Below, in pieces: positions 8,230 through 19,206 of a DNA stretch of 64,000 bases; position 1 is the stretch's first letter, and each line of letters begins with the position of its first letter. The notes beneath the pieces were generated by a model, which did no database searches, was not told the origin of the DNA, and saw only the letters and a list, made by a program, of their open reading frames with translations. The DNA comes from Vibrio zhanjiangensis (GTDB lineage Bacteria; Pseudomonadota; Gammaproteobacteria; Enterobacterales; Vibrionaceae). The DNA lies in assembly GCF_030161235.1 (NCBI RefSeq), contig NZ_BSPW01000073.1, forward strand, positions 28,424 to 92,423, in the 5' to 3' direction. The position numbers and the translations under genes were made by a program.

Positions 8230-8765
8230 TGTTTAAGTGGATAAAATGCCTAGTCGTCGCTGCTCTCTGTTTTGCTGTGATTGCCTGTAGCGGGGATATA
8301 GAAGATTATAGAGACACTAAACCAGAATTTGACTTGTTTGAATACTTTGAGGGGACATCAACGGCATGGGGTATGGTGCAAGACTATAGTCAGCTTCAAA
8401 CACGCCGTTTTGAAGTGGCGATTACTGGCTCGGTTGATGGCAATACATTAACGCTTGTTGAGAACTTTGTGTTTGATGATGGAGAGAGGTCTAGTCGAGT
8501 ATGGACTATCGATCGTATCGGACAGGGGCAATATCAAGGCAAGGCAGAGGATATTATTGGAGTCGCTAAAGGAACGCAGGTCGGAAACGCTTTGCGTTGG
8601 CAATACGATTTTGAGCTTCAACGAGAGGACTCTGCGGTGGTGGTGTCATTTGATGACTGGTTATATCGCCAAGATAAACGTCGTGTGTTTAATTTAACCA
8701 AAATTAAGAAATTTGGTCTTGAAGTAGGGCAGATAACGTTATTTTTTCAAAAAATCTCTCAATAA
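8229..8765 (+). CDS. DUF3833 lipoprotein
   Basis: A 178-residue predicted lipoprotein. The signal peptide ends in the lipobox VIACS, with the modified Cys near residue 20 (WIKCLVVAALCFAVIACSG). The body has the DUF3833 landmarks FDLFEYFEGTSTAWGMVQD and VENFVFDDGERSSRVW, followed by DWLYRQDKRRVFNLTKIKKFG. The residue after Cys is Ser, so outer-membrane sorting is expected. It is the last gene of the operon and overlaps the upstream stop (TAATG). The function of the family is unknown; it recurs with cfa/DUF1365 genes. Confidence 0.88.
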   Translation: MFKWIKCLVVAALCFAVIACSGDIEDYRDTKPEFDLFEYFEGTSTAWGMVQDYSQLQTRRFEVAITGSVDGNTLTLVENFVFDDGERSSRVWTIDRIGQGQYQGKAEDIIGVAKGTQVGNALRWQYDFELQREDSAVVVSFDDWLYRQDKRRVFNLTKIKKFGLEVGQITLFFQKISQ

Positions 8766-8787
8766 AAAGCGGGGTCATTGATCAACA

Positions 8788-8816
8788 AAAAGGGCCGCTT
8801 TTAAAAGTGGCCCTTT
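8788..8816. terminator. Bidirectional terminator between the DUF3833 gene and purB
   Basis: A long stem AAAGGGCCGCT / AGTGGCCCTTT, with one G-T pair, flanked by an A-run and a T-run. It serves two convergent units: the eight-gene operon (plus strand) and purB (minus strand). Confidence 0.85.
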
Positions 8817-8834
8817 GGGTTCAATAGCTTACTA

Positions 8835-10295
<1,461 letters not shown>

Positions 10296-10350
10296 TTATG
10301 GGCTTTGGGTGTGCTGGCCTACTTAACTTGTCGTAAAAAGGCCGTGATTT

Positions 10351-10968
10351 TCATATTCTTGCTAGTAGGATTTGGGCCTGCTCAACCATTTTCTTTCTTC
10401 CAAAGATAAGGTGCCGCCTTTTCCCCCCAACTTGCCGCCATAAAACAGCGCTTCGAATACCGGAAAGTAGCAGAGCTCTTACTTTGTATTGATTGCTGGT
10501 TTGTTGTAATACCGATGGCGTCCCCGTGACTTGTATCCTTGGTCCTATAGGGCTGATGACATCTAAGTATACGCTCGCTAAGTTACTCAACATCTGCTCG
10601 TCGAGTAGCTCAAAGTGATCCAACTGTCTTTCAATCATTTGTATGCGATCTCCCAGTTGGGACATCGCATCTTTGCGGGCACTTAGTTTTCTTTCAAGGG
10701 CCAATAGACTGATAATATACCGGGTTACTTCGCTTCCAGAGGGGGTGCTATCAATTCTTTTTACAAGGCATTCTAAACCTACTTTCAAATTCAATTCGTT
10801 GCCATACACATCTAGAGTATTCGCCGGATTGGTATTTAAGATGGCTTTCAGTGATGTTTCAAACGCGTCAGAGTCGCAGTAACCATTTTTCGCCACTTGC
10901 TGAACGAGTGCTACCGATTGGCAAATGCCAGCAAACGCGATAGTTTGGTTATAAAGTGCATTAGTCAC
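10351..10968 (-). CDS. hflD: High-frequency-lysogenisation protein HflD
   Basis: A 205-residue all-helical membrane-associated protein. In Escherichia coli HflD binds the phage lambda CII protein and favours its degradation; its host role is unclear. The N-terminus [21 protein letters not shown], the middle [33 protein letters not shown] and the C-terminal [22 protein letters not shown] are diagnostic (each cited in part). It lies directly behind mnmA, 21 bases away, as in other gammaproteobacteria, and ahead of purB. Confidence 0.95.
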   Translation of the reverse strand: MTNALYNQTIAFAGICQSVALVQQVAKNGYCDSDAFETSLKAILNTNPANTLDVYGNELNLKVGLECLVKRIDSTPSGSEVTRYIISLLALERKLSARKDAMSQLGDRIQMIERQLDHFELLDEQMLSNLASVYLDVISPIGPRIQVTGTPSVLQQTSNQYKVRALLLSGIRSAVLWRQVGGKRRHLIFGRKKMVEQAQILLARI

Positions 10969-10989
10969 AGGTGTTACTCCCCAAATGCG

Positions 10990-12111
10990 TTAAATACGTT
11001 CTTTAATAATGCCGCCGCCTAAGCATACATCATCTTGATAGAAAACCGCTGATTGGCCCGGTGTAACGGCCACTTGAGGTTCGTCAAAAACCACCTTGAT
11101 GGTGTTATCGTCTACTGGAATTACGGTGCAGGGGATATCCGCCTGACGGTAACGTGTTTTCACGGTACATTGAAAAGGTGCAGTAATAGCCTGGCGATTC
11201 ACCCAATGAAGTTGAGACGCAATTAATCCTTGAGATTTTAGTAAGGGGTGATCGGCACCTTGTACTGCAATAAGAACGTTTCGCTTAAGATCTTTATCGG
11301 CTACGTACCATGGCTCTTCGTTCCCACCACCGCCTTTTTGGCCACCTATATGCAGCCCTTTTCTTTGACCAAGTGTATGGTACATAAGGCCCTGATGTTC
11401 GCCAATAACCTGACCTTCAGGCGTTTCAATTTTACCGGGTTGTGCGGGGAGATAGCGTGAGAGAAAATCCGTAAATTTACGCTCACCAATAAAGCATATA
11501 CCAGTCGAGTCTTTCTTCTTAGCAGTGATAAGGCCTTGTTCTTCAGCAATTTTTCGAACCTCTGGCTTTTCTAAGTCACCGACAGGGAAAAGGCTACGAG
11601 AAATCTGCTCGTTACTCAATGTATACAAGAAATAGCTTTGATCTTTATTTGTATCTAACCCGCGAAGCATTTTCACTTCGTCTAAGTTCTCTGAGAAAGT
11701 CCTACGTACATAGTGGCCCATGGCAATATAGTCTGCATCGAGAACTTCATCAGCAAATTCAAGAAAAGCTTTGAATTTTATCTCTTTATTGCAGAGAATA
11801 TCAGGGTTAGGTGTTCTTCCTGCTTTATATTCTTCCAGAAAGTACTCAAACACATTATCCCAATACTCAGCGGCAAAGTTAATTTTGTGCAGATGGATGC
11901 CCAGTTTGTCACAAACTGCCTGTGCATCGGCTAAATCTTCGGCTGCCGTGCAATATTCTTCGTTATCATCTTCTTCCCAGTTTTTCATAAACAAACCTTC
12001 AACTTGAAAGCCTTGTTGTTTAAGAAGGTAAGCAGATACCGATGAGTCGACACCACCAGACATGCCAACGATGACTTTCTTTTTACTGTTATCAGTAAAG
12101 TTCTGAGACAT
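10990..12111 (-). CDS. mnmA: tRNA-specific 2-thiouridylase MnmA
   Basis: MnmA transfers sulphur (delivered via the Tus relay) to U34 of tRNA-Lys, -Glu and -Gln. The 373-residue protein has the PP-loop SGGVDSSV near residue 18, the catalytic Cys in [12 protein letters not shown], the second Cys in [12 protein letters not shown], and [11 protein letters not shown]. The ATG at 12111 is preferred over an in-frame ATG at 12123, giving [20 protein letters not shown]. It is the first gene of an mnmA-hflD transcription unit. Gene and order are both conserved in Vibrio and Enterobacteria. Confidence 0.96.
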   Translation of the reverse strand: MSQNFTDNSKKKVIVGMSGGVDSSVSAYLLKQQGFQVEGLFMKNWEEDDNEEYCTAAEDLADAQAVCDKLGIHLHKINFAAEYWDNVFEYFLEEYKAGRTPNPDILCNKEIKFKAFLEFADEVLDADYIAMGHYVRRTFSENLDEVKMLRGLDTNKDQSYFLYTLSNEQISRSLFPVGDLEKPEVRKIAEEQGLITAKKKDSTGICFIGERKFTDFLSRYLPAQPGKIETPEGQVIGEHQGLMYHTLGQRKGLHIGGQKGGGGNEEPWYVADKDLKRNVLIAVQGADHPLLKSQGLIASQLHWVNRQAITAPFQCTVKTRYRQADIPCTVIPVDDNTIKVVFDEPQVAVTPGQSAVFYQDDVCLGGGIIKERI

Positions 12112-12270
12112 TTCAAACACCACACAAATTAACCGGAGGCAAAATATTAACAGAAAGCGTTTGAAGGTGACAGTTTCTAGGAAAAAATCACGAATTATTT
12201 ATAAGCAGGATGAGGCTTTAAAGTATATAAATTGTAATAAGAGGATCTTTATTTTGGGTTGCTATTGATT

Positions 12271-12299
12271 TTATTAGCAATGCAAACGTTTGCTATAAT
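12271..12299 (+). promoter_or_regulatory. gsk promoter with overlapping PurR operator
   Basis: The extended -10 TGCTATAAT (TATAAT at 12294-12299) directly follows the perfect PurR palindrome GCAAACGTTTGC (12282-12293), identical to the one before purB. The operator fills the spacer of the promoter, a classic repression geometry. The start site should be near 12305, leaving a leader of about 65 bases before the gsk ATG. Confidence 0.8.
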
Positions 12300-12372
12300 T
12301 GAATAGTTGCTGCATCTGTGTGTGCACGGTAGAATCCAGACCCTTTTCATCCCTTACGCAGAAATAATTGCT

Positions 12373-13677
12373 ATGAAGTTCCCAGGTCAACGAAAATCTA
12401 AACACTATTTTCCTGTCCATGCACGTGACCCTCTGGTGAGTCAGTCTCAACAAAACAAGAAGGTGTCGAGCACTCATATTATAGGTATTGACCAGACTTT
12501 AGTTGATATTGAAGCTAAGGTGAGTTCCGAACTGATTGATAGATATAATCTAAGTAAAGGACACTCGCTGGTAATTGATGATGAAGCAGCAGAACGCTTA
12601 TATAACGAATTGAAAGAAAAGAATTTAATTACTAATGAGCATGCCGGTGGGACCATAGGTAATACCTTGCACAACTATTCAGTTCTTGCTGACGATCGTT
12701 CAACACTTTTGGGAGTGATGAGTCAAGATATCAAAATTGGTAGCTATGGATATCGCTATTTATGCAATACCTCCAGTCGTATGGATCTGAACTATTTGCA
12801 AGGTGTTGATGGTGCTATAGGAAGATGTTTTGCATTAATTTCCGATGATGGCGAACGGACATTTGCAATCAGTGAAGGTCAAATGAACCAGCTCCACGCA
12901 AGCAGCATTCCTGAGTCTATTTTTAAAAATGCTTCGGCACTGGTGCTCACGGCTTATTTGGTTCGTTGTAAAGAGGGTGATCCTATGCCTAGTGCAACGA
13001 TGCAAGCCATTGAGTACGCCAAAAAATACAATGTACCAGTCGTATTAACCTTAGGAACAAAATTCGTTATTCAAAGTGACCCCATATTTTGGCAGGAATT
13101 CTTGAATGACCATGTTAGTGTTGTTGCCATGAATGAAGATGAAGCAGAAGCACTGACGGGAGAGTCGGACCCTTTAATGGCTTCAGATAAAACATTAGAA
13201 TGGGTTGATTTAGTTTTGTGTACAGCGGGACCATTAGGGTTGTTTATGGCCGGTTATACCGAAGATGCTGCGAAACGTGAAACCTCCCTTCCTTTACTTC
13301 CGGGCAGCATAGCGGAATTTAATCGTTTTGAGTTTAGCCGCCCAGCGGAAAAAGCCGCCTGTGATAATCCAATTAAGGTTTATTCTCATATATCTCCTTA
13401 TATGGGAGGCCCAGAAAAAATTAAAAATACTAATGGTGCAGGGGATGCTGCACTTTCTGCTTTATTACATGATATGGCTGCAAATAAACACCATAAAAAA
13501 AATGTGCCTAATTCTAGCAAACACGCACATGCTTTTCTGACTTACTCGTCATTTTCACAGGTATGTAAATATTCTAACCGTGCGAGCTATGAAGTGTTAG
13601 TGCAACATTCGCCACGCCTATCTAGAGGATTACCAGAGCGTGAAGATAGCTTAGAGGAAGCTTACTGGGAGCGTTAA
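12373..13677 (+). CDS. gsk: Inosine-guanosine kinase
   Basis: Gsk is a PfkB-family (ribokinase-like) enzyme that phosphorylates inosine and guanosine in purine salvage. The 434-residue product starts MKFPGQRKSKHYFPVHARDP, typical of the family, and carries AGGTIGNTLHNYSVLADDRS (nucleoside site) and the PfkB signature region KIKNTNGAGDAALSALL with the catalytic Asp in GAGD. The ATG at 12373 is chosen over an in-frame start 66 bases upstream. PurR control is strongly suggested by the operator in its promoter. A terminator follows. Confidence 0.94.
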   Translation: MKFPGQRKSKHYFPVHARDPLVSQSQQNKKVSSTHIIGIDQTLVDIEAKVSSELIDRYNLSKGHSLVIDDEAAERLYNELKEKNLITNEHAGGTIGNTLHNYSVLADDRSTLLGVMSQDIKIGSYGYRYLCNTSSRMDLNYLQGVDGAIGRCFALISDDGERTFAISEGQMNQLHASSIPESIFKNASALVLTAYLVRCKEGDPMPSATMQAIEYAKKYNVPVVLTLGTKFVIQSDPIFWQEFLNDHVSVVAMNEDEAEALTGESDPLMASDKTLEWVDLVLCTAGPLGLFMAGYTEDAAKRETSLPLLPGSIAEFNRFEFSRPAEKAACDNPIKVYSHISPYMGGPEKIKNTNGAGDAALSALLHDMAANKHHKKNVPNSSKHAHAFLTYSSFSQVCKYSNRASYEVLVQHSPRLSRGLPEREDSLEEAYWER

Positions 13678-13693
13678 CTTATTGATGCAAATA

Positions 13694-13722
13694 AAAAAGC
13701 CTCAATATTATGAGGCTTTTAA
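13694..13722. terminator. Bidirectional terminator between gsk and hns
   Basis: The stem AAAAGCCTCA / TGAGGCTTTT with an ATATTA loop, flanked by A- and T-runs, lies between the convergent genes gsk and hns. Confidence 0.85.
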
Positions 13723-13763
13723 TATTATAACGTTATATGTTTAAAAAACATATATACATATAA

Positions 13764-14171
13764 CTAGATTAGGAAATCATCTAAAGATTTACCAGCATCC
13801 AATTGCTCTTGAATTGCAGATGGTGTACGGCCTTGACCTGTCCAAGTCTTTTTATCGCCATTGTTATCGACATACTTATATTTTGCTGGGCGAGGTGCGC
13901 GCTTAGATTTTTGTTTACCTACAGATTCACCAGCTAGAGCGGATATAACCATATTCTTATCTAGTCCAAGCTGTTTAATTTGCTCTGCGATATCCGCGAG
14001 TTTGGCTTCTTGCGCTGCTTTTGCTGCTAGTTCAGCTTCTTCAACTTCTTTGCGCTCTGAGACAACCGTTGATAATTTGTCTAGTGCTTCCTCTAGTTGT
14101 TCCAGTGTTAGCTCACGAGCAAATGCACGTAGGCTGCGAATGTTTAATAAAGTTTTTGTTAGTTCCGACAT
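13764..14171 (-). CDS. hns: Histone-like nucleoid protein H-NS (VicH type)
   Basis: A 135-residue H-NS protein that silences AT-rich, often acquired, DNA. The N-terminal coiled-coil oligomerisation region (MSELTKTLLNIRSLRAFARE...LEQLEEALDKL, cited in parts) is followed by an Ala/Glu/Lys-rich helix and the DNA-binding domain with RAPRPAKYKYVD...TWTGQGRTPSAIQ. The AT-hook-like TWTGQGRTP is the signature. The start at 14171 is preferred over an in-frame start at 14183. The gene stands alone, with a long AT-rich upstream region. Confidence 0.96.
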   Translation of the reverse strand: MSELTKTLLNIRSLRAFARELTLEQLEEALDKLSTVVSERKEVEEAELAAKAAQEAKLADIAEQIKQLGLDKNMVISALAGESVGKQKSKRAPRPAKYKYVDNNGDKKTWTGQGRTPSAIQEQLDAGKSLDDFLI

Positions 14172-14767
14172 ATAGTTTCTCACTTAATTAAGGAGTCGAT
14201 GGAATAAATATTAAACCCGTATTATCTGCAATACAATATTTTCTAGTTAAATTCTTATAAAAAGTTATTATTTGATGTCTTAACATTAGAATAATGAGAC
14301 CTTTCTTATTAACTGATTAAAATTTGTTACATAAAATATCGAAGCTTTTGTGATTATGACAATACTTATTGCCAATAAGTTTCATAATAAAGTGATATTC
14401 ATTTATACAATCACTTTATTAGTGCTACCAGCTTGTCAAACATAATCGTCGTACTAAGAGTTCTTCAGTAAATTGCTTTTTATCACCTTATTATTCATAT
14501 TTTTCTCTGAAAAAATATGAAATAGGGACGAATTGCATAATTAACAAAGATGTTTTCCTAATCAATTACGCAAACTAGTTATTATAGCAGCTATTTTTGA
14601 AGTGCAAGGTATATCGCAAATTTACTCTTGTCTTATTGTTTGTCTCGAGTATTCGTTGACTGAATATGTTGAAATCAAGGTTAAGATAAGTACAATAGCC
14701 GACACCTAATGCGATGTTTTGGTCAAATTATTGTTAGCTGGTGTTAACTTTAGATCAGGCCATGAAT
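14172..14767. other. AT-rich intergenic region between hns and the lysine riboswitch
   Basis: About 600 bases without a gene. It is strongly AT-rich with many A/T tracts, as expected for an autoregulated hns promoter on the minus strand, and it must contain the promoter of the plus-strand riboswitch transcript near its right end. I find no convincing small gene, tRNA or operator in it, and I could not pick a promoter with confidence. Confidence 0.5.
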
Positions 14768-14948
14768 CATCGCGGTAGAGGCGCAAAATAAATCAGTAGC
14801 ACTTGTTGGGGTGATGCCAATGAACGGGTGTGAAAGGTTATTTTGCCGAAGTGGGCTTTTAGATCAAAAGAAGCTTGCTGGGGTTACGCCCGAAAGGGGT
14901 AACACTGCCATAGTCTATATTTTTTAACACTATGGAGCGCTACTGTAG
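14768..14948 (+). ncRNA. Lysine riboswitch (L box)
   Basis: The leader carries the conserved L-box segments in order: GGTAGAGGCGC (about 14774-14784), AGTAGCACTTG, GGTGATGCCAATGAA, TTTTGCCGAAGTGGGC, TTGCTGGGGTTACGCCCG-AAAGGGGTAA (cited in part) and the closing GGAGCGCTACTGT (about 14935-14947). GGTAG (14775-14779) pairs with CTACT to close helix P1. The element precedes an NhaC-family transporter. A possible expression platform is the imperfect hairpin AAGGT/ACCTT at 14953-14975 followed by TTTTGCTTTATT, which would be an attenuator; sequestration of the ribosome site is an alternative. Confidence 0.92.
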
Positions 14949-15065
14949 GGCTAAGGTGTTGTATATACATACCTTTTGCTTTATTTACCACTTATTGTTT
15001 TGGAATTATTCCTCCAATTTGTCTGCAGTAGATCTCTAACCATTAATTACTGGTTTTTGAAGATC

Positions 15066-16667
15066 ATGAATTTAATTGATTTTGCATCATCTCCTATATC
15101 GCTATTGCCTCCTTTGGTGGCTTTAAGCTTGGCTATCATCTCTCGACGTGTACTCCTATCATTGGGAGTGGGCATCCTGTTGGGAGCGACTCTTTTAAAC
15201 GACTACTCGATAAGTAATGCAATGAGCTACATCGGCACGACCGTTTCGGGTGTTTTTATAGAGGATGGAGGCATTAATACTTGGAATATGAGTATTCTTG
15301 CTTTTTTGGTTTTGTTGGGCATGATGACAGCACTACTTACTTTGTCTGGGGGGACACTTGCTTTTGCTGAGTGGGCTCAGTCAAGGGTCAAAAGCAAGCG
15401 TGGTTCTAAGTTGCTTGCCGCGTTTTTGGGCGTGTTCATTTTTGTCGATGACTATTTCAACAGTCTCGCCGTAGGCGCAATTTCTCGTCCCGTTACCGAT
15501 AGATTTTATGTATCCCGAGCAAAGCTAGCTTATATTCTCGATTCTACAGCGGCACCTATGTGTGTGGTTATGCCCGCATCCAGTTGGGGGGCGTACATAA
15601 TCACAATTATTGGTGGTATTTTAGTGTCACATGGTATTACTGAGTATTCTGCATTGGGGGCATATGTTCGCCTCATACCAATGAATTTTTATGCAGTCTT
15701 TGCTTTGCTGATGGTCTTTGCCGTTGCATGGTTTGGTTTGGATGTTGGCAAGATGCGTAAGCATGAAATTGCGGCATCGCAGGGACTTGGTTTTGATCCC
15801 CAAGAAGCAGAAGACTCCAAGCAGGCTCACGATATCAATGAAGAATTAGACATAAGACAAAGTGAACAAGGTAAGGTTTCGGATTTAGTCTTGCCCATCA
15901 TTTTGCTGATAGTCGCCACTGTTGCATCGATGCTCTACACTGGTGGGCAGTCTTTAAGCGCTGATAATAAAGCATTCACAATTCTTGGAGCCTTTGAAAA
16001 CACAGATGTTGGCACGTCGCTCGTATACGGTGGGCTTGTTGGTTTGGTGTCTGCTCTTATCACGGTTTTAAAGCAAGGTATAAAGCTAGGCGAAGTCTCC
16101 CGTACACTTTGGATTGGCGCTAAATCTATGTTTGGTGCAATTCTTATTTTAATCTTCGCTTGGACTATCGGCTCCATTATTGGTGATATGAATACAGGGA
16201 AATACCTGTCTACCCTTGCCCAAGGAAATATAGGGACTCACTGGTTACCCGTTATTCTATTCCTTCTTGCGGGGCTTATGGCCTTTTCGACAGGTACATC
16301 ATGGGGAACCTTCGGTATCATGCTACCTATTGCAGGAGATATGGCCGCAGCGACAGAAATTAGCCTGATGTTACCTATGTTGGCCGCTGTTCTTGCTGGT
16401 TCAGTATTTGGTGACCATTGTTCGCCGATATCGGATACCACCATTTTGTCATCGACAGGGGCTCGTTGTGACCATATCGATCATGTCTCTACGCAATTGC
16501 CTTATGCATTATCTGTGGCGGGTGTATCATGCATTGGTTTTATTGCCCTTGGGATGACAGAATCGATTGGTCTCTCATTTGTGGCTTCTTCGGTAGCCTT
16601 TGTTGCAGTGTGTGTGGTGTTGTCATCGCTTTCTAAAGCTAAGATGGCAAGTTGCCCCGATACATAA
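15066..16667 (+). CDS. NhaC-family transporter, probable lysine transporter
   Basis: A 533-residue NhaC-superfamily protein with about 11-12 membrane helices. Family landmarks are FVDDYFNSLAVG, SSWGAYIITI, FSTGTSWGTFGIMLP and SVFGDHCSPISDTTILSSTGA. NhaC proteins exchange Na+ and H+, but members behind L boxes were proposed to move lysine (LysW type), and the riboswitch just upstream points that way. The ATG at 15066 is preferred; the longer frame from a TTG at 14976 begins inside the putative expression platform. The ribosome site (TGAAGAT) is weak. A terminator follows. Confidence 0.88.
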   Translation: MNLIDFASSPISLLPPLVALSLAIISRRVLLSLGVGILLGATLLNDYSISNAMSYIGTTVSGVFIEDGGINTWNMSILAFLVLLGMMTALLTLSGGTLAFAEWAQSRVKSKRGSKLLAAFLGVFIFVDDYFNSLAVGAISRPVTDRFYVSRAKLAYILDSTAAPMCVVMPASSWGAYIITIIGGILVSHGITEYSALGAYVRLIPMNFYAVFALLMVFAVAWFGLDVGKMRKHEIAASQGLGFDPQEAEDSKQAHDINEELDIRQSEQGKVSDLVLPIILLIVATVASMLYTGGQSLSADNKAFTILGAFENTDVGTSLVYGGLVGLVSALITVLKQGIKLGEVSRTLWIGAKSMFGAILILIFAWTIGSIIGDMNTGKYLSTLAQGNIGTHWLPVILFLLAGLMAFSTGTSWGTFGIMLPIAGDMAAATEISLMLPMLAAVLAGSVFGDHCSPISDTTILSSTGARCDHIDHVSTQLPYALSVAGVSCIGFIALGMTESIGLSFVASSVAFVAVCVVLSSLSKAKMASCPDT

Positions 16668-16683
16668 ATTTGAGCAAGAATAA

Positions 16684-16708
16684 CAGGGAGCGAGTGCTCC
16701 CTTTTTTA
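16684..16708 (+). terminator. Terminator after the NhaC-family gene
   Basis: The stem GGGAGC / GCTCCC with a short loop is followed by TTTTTTATT. It separates the lysine transporter from the histidine leader. Confidence 0.85.
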
Positions 16709-16810
16709 TTTGTATAAGACAAATTTAAAAAATCTTTAATTTTTGGTTGAAAAAAAATTAATCCTTAGTTAGTGTGGTTACCAAGCAAGCCAACTGAACA
16801 TTATATAAGT

Positions 16811-16858
16811 ATGCGTAATTCTTTAATGAACATTCATCACCATCATCACCCAGACTAG
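16811..16858 (+). CDS. hisL: Histidine operon leader peptide HisL
   Basis: A 15-codon ORF reads MRNSLMNIHHHHHPD. Five consecutive histidine codons (16835-16849) sit just before the attenuator hairpins, the hallmark of his attenuation: ribosome stalling here when charged tRNA-His is scarce lets transcription continue into hisG. The run is shorter than the seven codons of Escherichia coli. Confidence 0.93.
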   Translation: MRNSLMNIHHHHHPD

Positions 16859-16861
16859 TCT

Positions 16862-16966
16862 TTCGGGAGATGTACGCATACCCGGGAGGCAACAAAAGCT
16901 CCCGGAGGAAAAATCAATAACACAAGATTTCAACCCTCGGGAGAACACTCTTCCGAGGGTTTTTTA
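16862..16966 (+). promoter_or_regulatory. his attenuator: alternative hairpins and terminator
   Basis: CGGGAG occurs three times (16864-16869, 16883-16888, 16938-16943) and its complement CTCCCG once (16899-16904). CTCCCG can therefore pair with either upstream copy, or with the 5' arm of the terminator as antiterminator. The terminator is a perfect 9-bp stem AACCCTCGG / CCGAGGGTT (16932-16961) followed by a T-run. This gives the alternative pairings needed for histidine attenuation. Confidence 0.88.
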
Positions 16967-17008
16967 ATTTTTACGTATTGAAATTAGTTTTATACAGGGA
17001 CACAAGTA

Positions 17009-17905
17009 ATGACAACACAACGTTTGAGAATAGCGATCCAGAAAAAAGGCCGTTTAAGTAAAGAATGCCAAGATCTACTTAAAAAGTGCGGTGTCAAATT
17101 TAATATTATGGGAGAGCGTTTGGTTGTTCACTCGTTGAATATGCCGATAGACCTCCTCCTCGTTCGCGATGATGATATCCCGGGGTTGATTATGGATGGT
17201 GTTGTCGATCTTGGTTTTATCGGTGAGAACGAACTGGAAGAGGTGCGTTTAGACCGACTGGCACTTGGCGAACCGTGTGATTTTATTTCACTTCGCCGAC
17301 TTGATTTTGGCGGTTGTCGCTTATCTATTGCAGTCGATAAAGATGCGCAGTACCAAGGCCCGCAAGATCTGGCAGGCAAGCGCATTGCGACGACGTATCC
17401 TCAGCTTCTCAAGGCCTATATGGATAAACAGGGCGTTCCATTTTCTACCTGTATGTTGACAGGATCAGTGGAAGTGGCCCCTCGCGCTGGCTTAGCCGAT
17501 GCGATTGCAGATCTTGTATCCACTGGTGCGACATTAGAGGCTAATGGACTCAAAGAAGCCGCAGTGATTTTTGAGTCCAAAGCGACATTGATTCAACGTA
17601 CCGGTGAGTTTGATTCAGACAAAGTGGCATTAATTGAGAAACTTCTCACTCGAATGCAAGGCGTTCAGCAAGCCAAAGAGTCAAAGTACATCATGTTACA
17701 TGCCCCAGTTTGTCAGTTAGAGCAAGTAAAAGCGTTGCTTCCCGGTGCTGAAGACCCGACGGTGCTTCCTCTTTCATCAGATAAAGAAAAAGTGGCTATT
17801 CATCTTGTGAGTACTGAAAACCTGTTCTGGGAGACGATGGAGCAGCTAAAAGAGTTAGGGGCAAGCTCAATCCTTGTTTTACCAATCGAAAAAATGATGG
17901 GGTAG
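17009..17905 (+). CDS. hisG: ATP phosphoribosyltransferase HisG
   Basis: HisG joins ATP and PRPP in the first, histidine-inhibited step of histidine synthesis. At 298 residues it is the long form, with a C-terminal ACT-like regulatory domain. [14 protein letters not shown] opens the protein, [12 protein letters not shown] and [19 protein letters not shown] segments follow (here [16 protein letters not shown], the PRPP loop), and the C-terminus ends [14 protein letters not shown]. It is the first structural gene after the attenuator, and hisD follows 5 bases later. Confidence 0.97.
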   Translation: MTTQRLRIAIQKKGRLSKECQDLLKKCGVKFNIMGERLVVHSLNMPIDLLLVRDDDIPGLIMDGVVDLGFIGENELEEVRLDRLALGEPCDFISLRRLDFGGCRLSIAVDKDAQYQGPQDLAGKRIATTYPQLLKAYMDKQGVPFSTCMLTGSVEVAPRAGLADAIADLVSTGATLEANGLKEAAVIFESKATLIQRTGEFDSDKVALIEKLLTRMQGVQQAKESKYIMLHAPVCQLEQVKALLPGAEDPTVLPLSSDKEKVAIHLVSTENLFWETMEQLKELGASSILVLPIEKMMG

Positions 17906-17910
17906 TAATA

Positions 17911-19206
17911 ATGAAAACAGTGGTTTGGGAATCTTTGAGTGAATGCCAGAAAAGCGCCATATTGAAGCGCCCTGCAATGCGCGACGGAGAAACAATTGCT
18001 GCCTCAGTATCTGAGGTTATAGGGATGGTCAAGTCACAAGGTGATGCTGCCTTGCTCGCTCTTACGGAGCAATTCGATGGTATTAGACCTGATGCCATAA
18101 AGGTGTCTGACCAAGAGATAGAGCAAGCGTCACAGCGTCTCTCTCCTGAAATGAAGACGGCACTTGAGCAGGCATATTCTAACATTTCTAAGTTTCACAC
18201 TGCGCAAAAGCCGCAGCCAATTAAAGTCGAAACTCAACAAGGTGTTGTGTGTGAACAAGTGACACGCCCAATACAGAAAGTAGGCCTGTACATTCCAGGT
18301 GGCAGTGCTCCATTGCCTTCTACGGTCTTAATGTTGGGAGTTCCGGCAAAAATTGCGGGTTGTCGCAAAGTTGTGCTTTGCTCACCGCCCCCAATTGCAG
18401 ATGAGATTCTTTATGTCGCCAAATTGTGTGAAATAGATGAGGTATACAATATTGGTGGTGGTCAAGCGATAGCGGCTATGGCTTATGGAACAGAGACCGT
18501 CTCTAAAGTGGATAAAATTTTTGGCCCTGGGAATGCCTACGTTACGGAAGCAAAACGTCAGGTGAGTAATGACTTTGCTGGGGCTGCGATTGATATGCCA
18601 GCTGGACCTTCTGAAGTTCTTGTCATTGCAGATGAAACGGCAGATGCAGACTTTATCGCGGCAGACTTACTAAGTCAGGCCGAACATGGACCGGATTCTC
18701 AAGTGGTACTCGTGACGCCGTCACCAATTATTGCTGATCAAGTAGCCGATGCTGTGAAACGTCAGCTCAAAGCACTTTCTCGAGCCGACATCGCAGAGCA
18801 AGCGCTGGCCTCGAGTTTAGTGATTGTTTCCGAGTCGCTGACTCAAGCGGTGTCTATTTCCAATTACTATGGTCCTGAACACTTAATTGTTCAGACTAAG
18901 GCTCCCCGAGAGCTCCTTCCTCTGCTTGATAATGCGGGATCGATTTTCCTTGGTCCTTGGTCCCCCGAATCAGCCGGTGATTATGCCTCGGGAACCAACC
19001 ACGTTCTTCCAACTTATGGCTACACTCGCACACACTCAAGCCTCGGCTTATCAGATTTCTCTAAACGTATGACAATACAGGAGCTATCAGCTGAAGGGTT
19101 AAAAAATCTAGCACCAACAGTCGTGACAATGGCAGAAGCAGAAGGTTTAGATGCACATAAACGTGCAGTGACTATTCGAATCGACAAATTGAAATCCGAG
19201 AGATGA
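17911..19206 (+). CDS. hisD: Histidinol dehydrogenase HisD
   Basis: HisD is the zinc enzyme that oxidises histidinol to histidine in two NAD-dependent steps. The 431-residue protein has [32 protein letters not shown] and the signature [15 protein letters not shown]...[11 protein letters not shown], plus the C-terminal [20 protein letters not shown] that carries active-site residues. The start at 17911 follows the hisG stop by 5 bases, and the stop overlaps hisC (ATGA). Confidence 0.97.
   Translation: MKTVVWESLSECQKSAILKRPAMRDGETIAASVSEVIGMVKSQGDAALLALTEQFDGIRPDAIKVSDQEIEQASQRLSPEMKTALEQAYSNISKFHTAQKPQPIKVETQQGVVCEQVTRPIQKVGLYIPGGSAPLPSTVLMLGVPAKIAGCRKVVLCSPPPIADEILYVAKLCEIDEVYNIGGGQAIAAMAYGTETVSKVDKIFGPGNAYVTEAKRQVSNDFAGAAIDMPAGPSEVLVIADETADADFIAADLLSQAEHGPDSQVVLVTPSPIIADQVADAVKRQLKALSRADIAEQALASSLVIVSESLTQAVSISNYYGPEHLIVQTKAPRELLPLLDNAGSIFLGPWSPESAGDYASGTNHVLPTYGYTRTHSSLGLSDFSKRMTIQELSAEGLKNLAPTVVTMAEAEGLDAHKRAVTIRIDKLKSER

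Noticed and set aside
14976..15065. Longer N-terminus for the NhaC-family transporter from TTG 14976
   Set aside because: It would begin within the likely riboswitch expression platform and adds 30 residues not typical of the family; ATG 15066 is preferred.
16870..16910. Possible extra small peptide after HisL
   Set aside because: The sequence is explained by alternative attenuator hairpins; no ribosome site and frame found.
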